Source of the DNA: Flavobacteriales bacterium | GTDB lineage: Bacteria; Bacteroidota; Bacteroidia; Flavobacteriales_F; PHOS-HE28 | Length of the DNA: 64,000 nucleotides | Assembly: GCA_016705545.1 (NCBI GenBank) | Contig: JADIYA010000001.1 | Span: forward strand, 806,001-870,000 | Direction of reading: 5' to 3' | Shown here: positions 32,969-40,916 of the stretch, piece after piece | How the letters are laid out: every line of letters begins with the position of its first letter | Numbering within the stretch: the stretch's first letter is position 1 | Notes under the pieces: model-generated | What the model was told of the DNA's origin: nothing | Database searches by the model: none | What the model saw: the letters and a program-made list of their open reading frames with translations, nothing else | Position numbers and translations under genes: made by a program

Positions 32969-34126
32969 ATGCCCATCTACCACACCCTCGGCAAGATCCC
33001 GCACAAGCGCCACACCGTCTTCAAGAACGGCAAGGACCGCTTCTTCTACGAGCAGCTCTTCGGCACCATCGGCTTCGATGGCATGAGCACCCTGAGCTAC
33101 CACGCGCACCGCCCCACCATGGTGAAGGAGCTGCGCAAGCCGAAGGATGTCACCCCGAAGATCGCCATCGAGAAGAACATGCGCTCGTTGCGCCTGCACG
33201 GTTTCAAGACGAAACCGGAGAAGGACCACCTTGCCGCGCGCAAGACCATGCTGGTGAACAGCGACTGCGCCATCGTGCTCGCCGCACCGCAGGCGAAAAG
33301 CGTGGACTACTTTTACAAGAACGCCGACTGCGATGAGATGATCTTCATCCACAAGGGCAGCGGCACCCTGCGCACCTTCCTGGGCAACATCGACTTCAAG
33401 TACGGCGACTACCTGATGATCCCCCGCGGGATGATCTACACGATGGAGTTCAAGGACGCGGATAACCGCCTGTTCATCGTGGAGAGCCACCGCCCGATGT
33501 ACACGCCCAAGCGCTACCGCAATTGGTTCGGTCAGCTGTTGGAGCACAGCCCCTTCTGCGAGCGCGACATCCGCCGCCCGAAGAAGCTGGAGACGCACGA
33601 CGAGAAGGGAAGCTTCGTGATCAAGGTCAAGAAGCAGAACATGCTTCACGAGATGGTGTACGCCTCACACCCCTTCGATGTGGTGGGCTGGGACGGGTAT
33701 AACTATCCCTACGCCTTCAGCATCCACGACTTCGAACCCATCACCGGCCGCGTGCACCAACCGCCTCCCGTGCACCAGACCTTCGAAACGGATGCCTTCG
33801 TGGTGTGCAGTTTCGTGCCACGCCTGTACGACTACCACCCGCAGGCCATCCCCGCGCCATACAACCACAGCAACATCGACAGCGACGAGGTGCTCTACTA
33901 CGTGGACGGCGACTTCATGAGCCGCAACGACATCGGCCCGGGCCACATCAGTTTGCACCCCGCCGGCATCCCGCACGGCCCGCACCCCGGCGCCATGGAG
34001 CGCAGCATCGGCAAAAAAGTGACCGACGAGCTGGCCGTGATGGTGGATACCTTCAAGCCGCTCATGGTCACGGAGGAGTGCTTGAAGATCGATGATGGCA
34101 AGTATTACAAGAGCTGGCTTGAGTGA
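32969..34126 (+). CDS. hmgA: Homogentisate 1,2-dioxygenase
   Basis: A 385-residue iron-dependent ring-cleaving dioxygenase that turns homogentisate into maleylacetoacetate in tyrosine and phenylalanine degradation. The cupin-like beta-barrel can be read through DEMIFIHKGSGTLRTFLG and YLMIPRGMIYTM; C-terminal iron ligands are in NSDEVLYYVDGDF-type and HPAGIPHGPHPG blocks (His and Glu). This is the shorter HmgA lineage common in Bacteroidota. Its stop is 26 bases before the ATG chosen for hppD, so the two pathway steps are encoded in order 2-1 as an operon. Confidence 0.93.
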   Translation: MPIYHTLGKIPHKRHTVFKNGKDRFFYEQLFGTIGFDGMSTLSYHAHRPTMVKELRKPKDVTPKIAIEKNMRSLRLHGFKTKPEKDHLAARKTMLVNSDCAIVLAAPQAKSVDYFYKNADCDEMIFIHKGSGTLRTFLGNIDFKYGDYLMIPRGMIYTMEFKDADNRLFIVESHRPMYTPKRYRNWFGQLLEHSPFCERDIRRPKKLETHDEKGSFVIKVKKQNMLHEMVYASHPFDVVGWDGYNYPYAFSIHDFEPITGRVHQPPPVHQTFETDAFVVCSFVPRLYDYHPQAIPAPYNHSNIDSDEVLYYVDGDFMSRNDIGPGHISLHPAGIPHGPHPGAMERSIGKKVTDELAVMVDTFKPLMVTEECLKIDDGKYYKSWLE

Positions 34127-34152
34127 GCCCCAAACCTGAAAACCGAACCGCT

Positions 34153-35298
34153 ATGGCAACCGGATTGAAAGACGTCGACTACGGCCTGGAGAAAATCATG
34201 GCCGATGCACAGGATTTCCTCCCCCTGCTGGGTACGGACTATGTGGAACTCTACGTGGGCAATGCCAAGCAGAGCGCGCACTACTACAAGAGCGCCTGGG
34301 GCTTCCAGAGCCTGGCCTACGCGGGCCTGGAAACGGGCGTGAAGGACCGCACGAGCTATGTGCTGGTGCAGGACAAGATCCGGCTGGTGCTGACCACGCC
34401 GATGACGCCCGAGAGCCCGATCAACGAGCACATCCGCAAGCACGGCGACGGCGTGAAGGTGATCGCCCTGTGGGTGCCTGACGCAAAGAAGGCCTGGGAG
34501 GAGACGACCAAGCGCGGCGCGAAGAGCTTCATGGAGCCGGTGCGCGAGGAGGATGAGCATGGCTATGTGGTCCGCAGCGGCATCCACACCTACGGCGAGA
34601 CGGTGCACATCTTCGTGGAGCGCGACAACTACAAGGGCGCGTTCATGCCCGGGTTCAAGCCGTGGAAGAGCCACTACAACCCGCCACCCACCGGCCTGAA
34701 GTTCATCGACCACATGGTGGGCAACGTGGGCTGGGGCGAGATGAACACCTGGGTGGATTTCTATGCCCGCGTGATGGGCTTCGCGCAGCTGGTAAGCTTC
34801 GACGACAAGGACATCAGCACTGAGTACACCGCGCTGATGAGCAAGGTGATGAGCAACGGCAACGGCCGCATCAAGTTCCCGATCAACGAACCGGCCGAGG
34901 GCAAGAAGAAGAGCCAGATCGAGGAGTACATCGACTTCTACAACGGTGCCGGCGTGCAGCACATCGCGGTGGCCACCAACAACATCATCGAAACGGTGGG
35001 CGCGCTGAAGGACCGCGGCGTGGAATTCCTCTATGTGCCGCCCAGCTACTACGACACCGTGATGGACCGCGTGGGCGAGATCGACGAGGACCTGGCGGTG
35101 CTGAAGCAGCACGGCGTGCTGGTGGACCGCGACGACGAGGGCTACCTCTTGCAGCTCTTCACCAAGCCGGTGCTGGACCGCCCCACGATGTTCTTCGAGA
35201 TCATCCAGCGCAAGGGCGCCAAGAGCTTCGGCAAGGGCAACTTCAAGGCGCTGTTCGAGGCGATCGAGCGGGAGCAGGAGAACAGGGGGACCTTGTAA
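34153..35298 (+). CDS. hppD: 4-hydroxyphenylpyruvate dioxygenase
   Basis: Converts 4-hydroxyphenylpyruvate to homogentisate, the step before HmgA. The 381-residue protein has the two vicinal-oxygen-chelate halves of the family. The iron ligands appear in order: His in KFIDHMVGNVGWGEM, His in GVQHIAVATNNI and Glu in MFFEIIQRKGAKSFG, with GYLLQLFTKPV between the last two. I start at the ATG at 34153 (MATGLKDVDYG); a GTG at 34123 overlapping the hmgA stop is possible. A strong hairpin terminator follows. A decayed copy of the last 60 bases and the terminator sits at 36709-36808, beyond the LamG gene. Confidence 0.95.
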   Translation: MATGLKDVDYGLEKIMADAQDFLPLLGTDYVELYVGNAKQSAHYYKSAWGFQSLAYAGLETGVKDRTSYVLVQDKIRLVLTTPMTPESPINEHIRKHGDGVKVIALWVPDAKKAWEETTKRGAKSFMEPVREEDEHGYVVRSGIHTYGETVHIFVERDNYKGAFMPGFKPWKSHYNPPPTGLKFIDHMVGNVGWGEMNTWVDFYARVMGFAQLVSFDDKDISTEYTALMSKVMSNGNGRIKFPINEPAEGKKKSQIEEYIDFYNGAGVQHIAVATNNIIETVGALKDRGVEFLYVPPSYYDTVMDRVGEIDEDLAVLKQHGVLVDRDDEGYLLQLFTKPVLDRPTMFFEIIQRKGAKSFGKGNFKALFEAIEREQENRGTL

Positions 35299-35322
35299 GG
35301 GATACTGATATCACGCGAAGAG

Positions 35323-35355
35323 AAGGGCGCCCACTGGGCGCCCTTTCATTCTTTG
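35323..35355 (+). terminator. Rho-independent-type terminator after hppD
   Basis: A perfect 10-bp stem, AAGGGCGCCC and GGGCGCCCTT, with a 3-base loop (35323-35345), followed by TCATTCTTT. It is 24 bases after the hppD stop and ends the hmgA-hppD operon. Confidence 0.85.
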
Positions 35356-35504
35356 GAGGAGTGGTTCACACCCGATGAACTGCACCTTGGTCGCGGTCGT
35401 GCGCGCCAGCCCCGTTCGCCTGATCGCTCCTCGCGCAAAAGGACCGGCCTTGTGCGCTAGCAACTGCGAGCGCGATCCAACGTCTATCTTGAACACGACA
35501 TTGA

Positions 35505-36551
35505 ATGCTCATGGTGACCGATCGACGCCGTCGAGTGACCTTGCTGGTCGTTCCGTTTCTACTCGGATCGCTACAAGCCCAGACTCCGAATCTGCTGTTC
35601 GATGGGGTTGACGATCAGGTGACTTTGCCCAACGGCGTGCTGAATGACCTCGGTACGGGGCCCTTCACCGTGGAAACCTGGGTGCGCGGCACAGAGGCCG
35701 ACCAGGTCACCCACCCGCGGATCCTTTCCAACAGGGACCAGATCGACAACGGCTTCATGCTCGGCTTCCACGGCATTTGGGGTGGCTCGGCCTACAAGAT
35801 GCTCTGCCTGCAGCTCGATGGGCTCAACTACATCCTGATCAACAATGGCACCTACAACGGCAGTATCCTCGACGGGACCTGCCATCATGTCGCCGTATCC
35901 AAAGGCCTGGATAGTCTGCGCTTCTATGTCGATGGTGCACACATCGGTTCCAAGGTCCTGCAAGGGAACCCGAGCGCGGCCACGAGCGCATTGAGCATGC
36001 TGGTCGGCAACGACGGGCCGGACCCGCAGCCGTTCCAAGGCAACATCTCACAGGTCAGGCTGTGGGACTTCGTGCGTACCCAAGCCGAGATCCAGGCCGA
36101 CCTGAACTACAGTATTCCGGGTTCAACACCCGGTCTGCTGGGGTATTGGGAATTGAACGAGGGCGTCGGGCAGACGATCACGGACGAGACGAACACCTCG
36201 AACGGCTCGTTGGGATCGGTCGGAACTGCCGATGTCTCGGACCCGACGTGGATCAACGACGGCTGCGAGCTTGACCCCCTCCATGCCAGCCTGGAGCAGT
36301 GGAATGCACCCTCGGTGCTGCAGGTGCACCCGAACCCCGCACAGGGCCAGGTCCAGGTCGAACTGCCTGAATATCGCGCCCCTGCTGAGCTCGTCATTAT
36401 GGACCTCACCAGCCGAACTGTGCTCTTCGCTCGGCTCTCCGGTCAACAACGGACAACGCTGGACGTTTCACACCTGAATGAAAGCGTGTACCTGCTTCAC
36501 CTGCGGGATGGGAAGACCCGAAGGGCCTTGCGATTCGTCAAGGATCCATGA
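35505..36551 (+). CDS. Secreted LamG-domain (concanavalin-like) protein with T9SS sorting domain
   Basis: A 348-residue exported protein with an N-terminal signal (TLLVVPFLLGSLQAQ). A LamG/pentraxin-like jelly-roll occupies about residues 30-225; GPFTVETWVRG, RILSNRDQIDNGFMLGF, CHHVAVSKGLDSLRFYVDG and QVRLWDFVRTQAEIQAD are standard landmarks. The C-terminus (LQVHPNPAQGQVQVELPE to LLHLRDGKTRRALRFV) is a T9SS type A sorting domain, so the protein should reach the cell surface. LamG domains usually bind sugars or proteins. The gene sits between the true hppD end and a decayed duplicate of it, which suggests insertion or duplication at this spot. Confidence 0.87.
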   Translation: MLMVTDRRRRVTLLVVPFLLGSLQAQTPNLLFDGVDDQVTLPNGVLNDLGTGPFTVETWVRGTEADQVTHPRILSNRDQIDNGFMLGFHGIWGGSAYKMLCLQLDGLNYILINNGTYNGSILDGTCHHVAVSKGLDSLRFYVDGAHIGSKVLQGNPSAATSALSMLVGNDGPDPQPFQGNISQVRLWDFVRTQAEIQADLNYSIPGSTPGLLGYWELNEGVGQTITDETNTSNGSLGSVGTADVSDPTWINDGCELDPLHASLEQWNAPSVLQVHPNPAQGQVQVELPEYRAPAELVIMDLTSRTVLFARLSGQQRTTLDVSHLNESVYLLHLRDGKTRRALRFVKDP

Positions 36552-36708
36552 GCGATCCACAGCGCGCTGTTCCCATTTGCACCATGGTGATGCAGGGTAT
36601 GGCCCGCAACTCAAAACGAAGCCTCCGAAAGGCCACCACACGAATTCCTTCGTGATCGATCGCTTATCCGAACTCACCCAGGTCGAAGACAACATCCGGT
36701 CCGCGGTA

Positions 36709-36808
36709 CTTCGAGGCGCTGTTCGTGGCGATGGCGGGAGCAGGAGAACAGGGGGACGCTTTGATCCGGTACATATTCCAAAGGGAAGGGCGCCTGTTGG
36801 CGCCCTTC
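36709..36808 (+). repeat. Decayed duplicate of the hppD 3' end and terminator
   Basis: This stretch aligns with 35241-35345 (end of hppD plus its terminator). The best block, GCGGGAGCAGGAGAAC and the next 8 bases (24 identical bases), is at 35268-35291 in hppD and 36734-36757 here. CTTCnAGGCGCTGTTCG also matches. The reading frame is broken by a two-base loss, so it encodes nothing. It flanks the LamG gene on the side away from hppD. Confidence 0.8.
36785..36808. terminator. Hairpin terminator between the LamG and cupin genes
   Basis: GAAGGGCGCC, loop TGTT, GGCGCCCTTC: a perfect 10-bp stem followed by TTCATTCATTT on the plus strand. It lies between two convergent genes and can serve both. 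It is the duplicated counterpart of the hppD terminator. Confidence 0.75.
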
Positions 36809-36813
36809 TTCAT

Positions 36814-37365
36814 TCATTTCACCGGCTCTGGTGCGTCAACGTACTTATTGTGCTTGCCGGCCAGCTTCCCGAAGAACAGAGTGATCGGGAAGATCACCTT
36901 CTTCACGAAGCCTGGGATCTCCGTCATGTCGAACTCGCTCGCATAGCGGCCGCTGAGCCAAGCGCCGTCGAATTCCTTCGGCCGCTTGCCGCCGTTCTCC
37001 TTCGTGCTCCTGTAGATCTCCGTGAGGAAGTACTCCACGTTATGCGCTGGCTTGATCCAGCCCTTGCATTGAAGCGGCTCGTTGCCCGCCGCCCAGAACT
37101 TGTGCGCCACGCCAGCCTTGAACGTCACCGTTTCACCAGGACCATGCTCTGTTGGTTCCTGTCCTTGCACCTGAACGCCGATGCGGCCGCTCAGCACGGT
37201 CAAGCTCTCGGCCTGCTTGAAGTGAACGTGCATGGGCGGGCCTGAGCCCGGCTGCACGAGGTTCTCCACTTCGAGCCATTCGCCCTCGCTGTCCTTCACC
37301 AAGCGCACGAAGGTGAGTTGCTCGCCGTGGCCGTTCTCGATGGTGTGGGGGTAGGTGTAGCGCAT
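36814..37365 (-). CDS. Cupin-domain protein
   Basis: A 183-residue single-cupin protein. Cupin motif 1 is GSGPPMHVHFKQAESLTVLSG with the metal-binding His-x-His and Glu, and motif 2 lies around GETVTFKAGVAHKFW with the final His. The C-terminal third contains a hydrophobic stretch (FVKKVIFPITLFFGKLAG) that could touch or span a membrane. I start at ATG 37365 (MRYTYPHT); a GTG at 37383 lies inside the palindrome. It is divergent from a TetR-type regulator with a perfect palindrome in the gap, so it is probably the regulator's target. Substrate unknown; small-molecule binding or a dioxygenase/isomerase role is typical of the fold. Confidence 0.82.
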   Translation of the reverse strand: MRYTYPHTIENGHGEQLTFVRLVKDSEGEWLEVENLVQPGSGPPMHVHFKQAESLTVLSGRIGVQVQGQEPTEHGPGETVTFKAGVAHKFWAAGNEPLQCKGWIKPAHNVEYFLTEIYRSTKENGGKRPKEFDGAWLSGRYASEFDMTEIPGFVKKVIFPITLFFGKLAGKHNKYVDAPEPVK

Positions 37366-37370
37366 GTGCT

Positions 37371-37395
37371 TAGATTTGGACACTGTCCAAATATA
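37371..37395. promoter_or_regulatory. Divergent promoter-operator: perfect 19-bp palindrome with two -7 boxes
   Basis: ATTTGGACA-C-TGTCCAAAT (37374-37392) is a perfect palindrome. The plus strand has TAGATTTG (37371-37378) and the minus strand TATATTTG (37395-37388); both match TAnnTTTG exactly and both overlap the palindrome. They point to the TetR gene (start 37395) and the cupin gene (start 37365). A regulator bound here would cover both promoters. Confidence 0.8.
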
Positions 37396-37991
37396 TGGCG
37401 AAGCGGAGGATCACTGTCAAGGGTGAGGACAAGCGCGAGCGGATCCTGGCCAAGGCGCTCCAATTGTTCAACAAGCACGGCGTGGAACATGTGGCGGTGC
37501 GCGACATCGCGCGGGCGCTGGGCATGCGGCCGGGACACATCACCTACTACTTCCCCGACAAGGAGTCACTGGTCATTGAACTCAGCCGCAGCCTGCATGC
37601 GCTCAACGACGCCGTGGTGCCCGATGGGACCGTGCGGTCATTGGACGAGTTCTTCGATCGCCTCCAGCAAGTGCTGCGCAACCACATCGCCTACCGGAGC
37701 TTATTGCTCAGCATGGCGCGCTTGCTCTCACAGCTGCCACGGGTAAAAGCACAGTACCGCACCACACAGGAGAAGCGCCTGGACGATTTGCGCGCCTCCT
37801 TTCGTTCAATGGTCGCAGCCGGGGAGCTGCGCGAACTGACCGACGAGGAGGAGGACCATCTCATCTCCTGCTGCAGCTTGGTCGCACGCGGATGGATCCC
37901 GGAAACACTGGCATCCGGACACGACTTGGACGAGCGCATTCCGCATTACATCGACATGGTGCGCAGGATCATTGCTCCATACACCGCGTAG
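37395..37991 (+). CDS. TetR/AcrR-family transcriptional regulator
   Basis: A 198-residue regulator with an N-terminal helix-turn-helix: REILAK-type opening (RERILAKALQLFNKHGVEHV), then AVRDIARALGMRPGHITYYF, the recognition region typical of TetR, and DKESLVIEL. The remaining 130 residues are the ligand-binding and dimerisation domain, which is too variable to assign a ligand. The start codon is 2 bases past the end of the palindrome at 37374-37392, so autorepression and repression of the divergent cupin gene are the natural reading. It is followed by the convergent lpxD gene after 26 bases. Confidence 0.9.
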   Translation: MAKRRITVKGEDKRERILAKALQLFNKHGVEHVAVRDIARALGMRPGHITYYFPDKESLVIELSRSLHALNDAVVPDGTVRSLDEFFDRLQQVLRNHIAYRSLLLSMARLLSQLPRVKAQYRTTQEKRLDDLRASFRSMVAAGELRELTDEEEDHLISCCSLVARGWIPETLASGHDLDERIPHYIDMVRRIIAPYTA

Positions 37992-38017
37992 CGAGGTATC
38001 CAGGTCCGGGGCGCTTG

Positions 38018-39042
38018 TCATTCGGCCTCCTTCGCCCGTTTCTCCAGCGCGCTCACGCGATCAACGAGCTTCTCCAGGTTCCGGAAGTGGATGTAGCTCT
38101 TGCGGTACTTCTGCACCTCGAAGGCCGGTGAGCCCATGTACGCCTCGCCCGCCTTGGTGTCTTTGCTGATGCCGCTCTGCGCCGCGATGATGGTTCCGTC
38201 GGCGATCTTCAAGTGACCGATGATGCCCACCTGCCCGCTGAACATGCAGTTCTTGCCGATCTTGGTGGAACCCGCCACCACCCCCCCTGCCGCGTAGTAC
38301 GTGTTCGCGCCGACCTCCACGTTGTGGGCGATGTGTATGAGGTTGTCGAACTTGACTCCTCTGCGCAGGATGGTGGAGCCCAGCGTGGCGCGGTCGATCG
38401 CGCAGTTGGCGCCGATCTCCACATCGTCCTCGATCACCACATTGCCGATCTGCGGGATCTGGCGCCGCCACCCGGACCTGTTGCGAAGCGGAATCCATCG
38501 CTCCCGATCACGGTGCCGCTATGGATGATGCATCGCGCGCCCACCACGCAGTCGGAGTAGATCGTCACGTTGGCGAACACCGTGGTGTTGTCGCCGATCA
38601 CCACGTTGTCGCCGATGTAGGCATGCGGGTAGACCTTCACATTGTTGCCCAGCTTCGCATTGGCGCCGATGTAAGCCAGTGGGCCGATATAGCAGTCGTT
38701 GCCATACGCGGCACCCTCTTCGATCGCGGCCTTCGGCGAAACGCCCTTCTTGTCGAGCTTGATGGTGTTGTACAGCTCCAACACCTTGGCAAAGGCGCCT
38801 TGCGCATCGGCCACGCGCACCAAAGTCGTCTTCACAGGACCCACGAGCTCAAAGGCCGCGCCGATGATCACCACGCTCGCGGTGGTCTCATACACGTATT
38901 GCGTGTAGGCCGGATTGGCGAGGAAGGACAGCGAGCCCGCACCGCCCTCTTCAATCTTAGAGAGCTTGCTCACCGTGGCGTTCGGGTCGCCCTCAACGGT
39001 GCCTTGGAGGAGTTGCGCGATCTGGGCTGCGGTGAATTGCAT
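38018..39042 (-). CDS. lpxD: UDP-3-O-acylglucosamine N-acyltransferase, frameshifted
   Basis: LpxD adds the second hydroxyacyl chain in lipid A synthesis in the cytoplasm. The N-terminal part (MQFTAAQIAQLL to TVIGSDGFRFA) and the C-terminal part (IPQIGNVVIEDDVEIGANC to the end) lie in two frames. The hexapeptide left-handed beta-helix repeats run across both, and HIAHNVEVGANTYYA carries the catalytic His region. The total span is one base short; the loss is near 38462-38472, where the expected GxxKIPQIGN junction reads AGATCCC. With the frame repaired the length is about 341 residues, normal for LpxD. Since lipid A synthesis is essential in most such bacteria, a sequencing error is the likely cause. 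It diverges from uvrC. Confidence 0.9.
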
Positions 39043-39112
39043 GATGCGAGGATGTGGCAGGCAAGATAACGGCACGGTTCCGGGCCGCTTCCATTGCGAC
39101 CTTCGCAGCGTC

Positions 39113-40915
39113 ATGCCCGAGCTCGACGTCCGCGAGAAAGTGAAGCTGCTGCCCCACCAGCCGGGGGTGTACCAGTTCTTCGACTTCAGCGGGCGCATCA
39201 TCTACATCGGCAAGGCCAAGGACCTGCGCAATCGCGTCAGCAGCTACTTCAACAAGCAGAAGTTCGAGACTGGCAAGACCGCCAAGCTGGTGGCTAACAT
39301 CACCGATGTGAACATCATCGTGGTGGCCACCGAGTTCGATGCGCTGCTGCTCGAGAACTCCTTGATCAAGCAGCATCAGCCACGGTACAACGTGATGCTG
39401 AAGGACGACAAGAGCTACCCGTGGATCCGCATCCGTAACGAGCGATTCCCGCGCGTGGAGGGCATGCGCAACCCGGAGGACGACGGCAGCGAGTACTACG
39501 GCCCCTATGCCAGCAGCCGCGTGATGCACACCGTGGTGGAACTGGTGAACCGCATGTACAAGCTGCGCAGCTGCAACTACGAGCTGAGCGAGCGCAACGT
39601 GGAGCGTGGCAAGTACAAGCGCTGCCTGGAGTTCCACTTGGGCAACTGCAAGGCGCCCTGCGAGGGACTGCAGTCAGTGGAGGAGTATGATGCGCACATT
39701 AAGCAGATCCGCCAGATCGTGCGCGGCCGCACGCGCGGCGTGGCCAACTTGCTGAAGGAGCAGATGGCAGCACAGGCTGAGGCGCTTGAGTTCGAGAAGG
39801 CGGAGCTCACCAAGCAGCGCATCGAGCAGCTCGAGCGGTACCAGGCGCGCAACACCATCGTGCATGCCGACATCGGCGATGTGGATGTCTTCGCGCTGGC
39901 CAGCGATGCTGGCGGCACCTGCGTGAACTACCTGCGCGTGATCGACGGCGCCGTGGTGCACGGCCTCACCGTGGAGCTGAAGCCGAAGCTCGAGGAAACC
40001 GAGGCTGAGCTGCTGCAACTGGCCATCGCCGAGTTGCGCGAACGCTTCAAGAGCACCGCGCCGGAGGCCATCGTTCCGCTTGATCCCGGCATCGAGGTGC
40101 CCGGCCTCGCCTTCACCATCCCGCAGCGCGGCGACAAGAAGGCCCTGTTGGAGCTCAGCGAGCGCAACGCGAAGTACTTCCTGCTCGACAAGCGCAAGCA
40201 GGAGAAGCTCGTGGACCCTGAAGCGGCCACCAACCGCATCCTGGAGCAACTGAAGCAGGACCTCCGCCTGGCCGAACTGCCGCGCCACATCGAGTGCTTC
40301 GACAACAGCAACACGCAGGGCACCGACCCCGTGAGCGCCTGCGTGGTCTTCAAGGATGCCAAGCCCAGCAAGAAGGACTACCGCCATTTCAACATCCGCA
40401 CTGTCGAGGGGCCGGATGATTTCGCGAGCATGGAAGAAGCCGTGGAGCGTCGGTACACCCGCTTGATCAGCGAGGGCGAGCCGCTTCCGCAACTGGTGGT
40501 GATCGATGGCGGCAAAGGCCAATTGCACGCGGCCATGAATGTGTTCGACCGTCTGGGCCTGCGCGGCAAGGTGGCCCTCGTGGGCATCGCGAAGCGCCTG
40601 GAAGAACTCTACTTCCCCGAAGACCCCGTACCGCTGCACATCGACAAGCGCAGCTCCTCGCTGAAGGTGATCCAGCACCTGCGCAACGAGGCGCATCGCT
40701 TCGGCATCACGCACCACCGTGGCCGGCGCAGCAAGCGCATCGTGCGCACCGGCCTGGAAGCGATCGAGGGCATCGGCCCCGGCACCGCGCAGAAGCTGCT
40801 CACGCGGTTCGGCAGCATCGCTGGCATCCGGGAAGCGCTGCCCGAGGATGTGGCGGCCGCGGTGGGTGTGAAGAAAGCGGAGGTGGTGCTGAAGGGGCTT
40901 GCACAAGCGAACTGA
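39113..40915 (+). CDS. uvrC: Excinuclease ABC subunit C
   Basis: The nuclease of nucleotide excision repair, making the 3' and 5' incisions in the UvrBC complex. The 600-residue protein starts at ATG 39113 (MPELDVREKVKLL). The GIY-YIG nuclease domain is at the N-terminus (PGVYQFFD through IIYIGKAKDLRNRVSSYF). A UVR motif region with LKEQMAAQAEALEFEKAEL follows; the C-terminal endonuclease domain starts with HIECFDNSNTQGTDPVSA, and the helix-hairpin-helix GIGPGTAQKLLTRFGS closes it. Length and order match the family. Transcribed divergently from lpxD with a 70-base gap. Confidence 0.97.
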   Translation: MPELDVREKVKLLPHQPGVYQFFDFSGRIIYIGKAKDLRNRVSSYFNKQKFETGKTAKLVANITDVNIIVVATEFDALLLENSLIKQHQPRYNVMLKDDKSYPWIRIRNERFPRVEGMRNPEDDGSEYYGPYASSRVMHTVVELVNRMYKLRSCNYELSERNVERGKYKRCLEFHLGNCKAPCEGLQSVEEYDAHIKQIRQIVRGRTRGVANLLKEQMAAQAEALEFEKAELTKQRIEQLERYQARNTIVHADIGDVDVFALASDAGGTCVNYLRVIDGAVVHGLTVELKPKLEETEAELLQLAIAELRERFKSTAPEAIVPLDPGIEVPGLAFTIPQRGDKKALLELSERNAKYFLLDKRKQEKLVDPEAATNRILEQLKQDLRLAELPRHIECFDNSNTQGTDPVSACVVFKDAKPSKKDYRHFNIRTVEGPDDFASMEEAVERRYTRLISEGEPLPQLVVIDGGKGQLHAAMNVFDRLGLRGKVALVGIAKRLEELYFPEDPVPLHIDKRSSSLKVIQHLRNEAHRFGITHHRGRRSKRIVRTGLEAIEGIGPGTAQKLLTRFGSIAGIREALPEDVAAAVGVKKAEVVLKGLAQAN

Positions 40916-40916
40916 G

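Noticed and set aside
36478..37245. A 255-residue plus-strand frame opposite the cupin gene
   Set aside because: It is a shadow of the end of the LamG gene and the antisense of the cupin gene; no domain is visible, and the cupin motifs on the other strand are clear.
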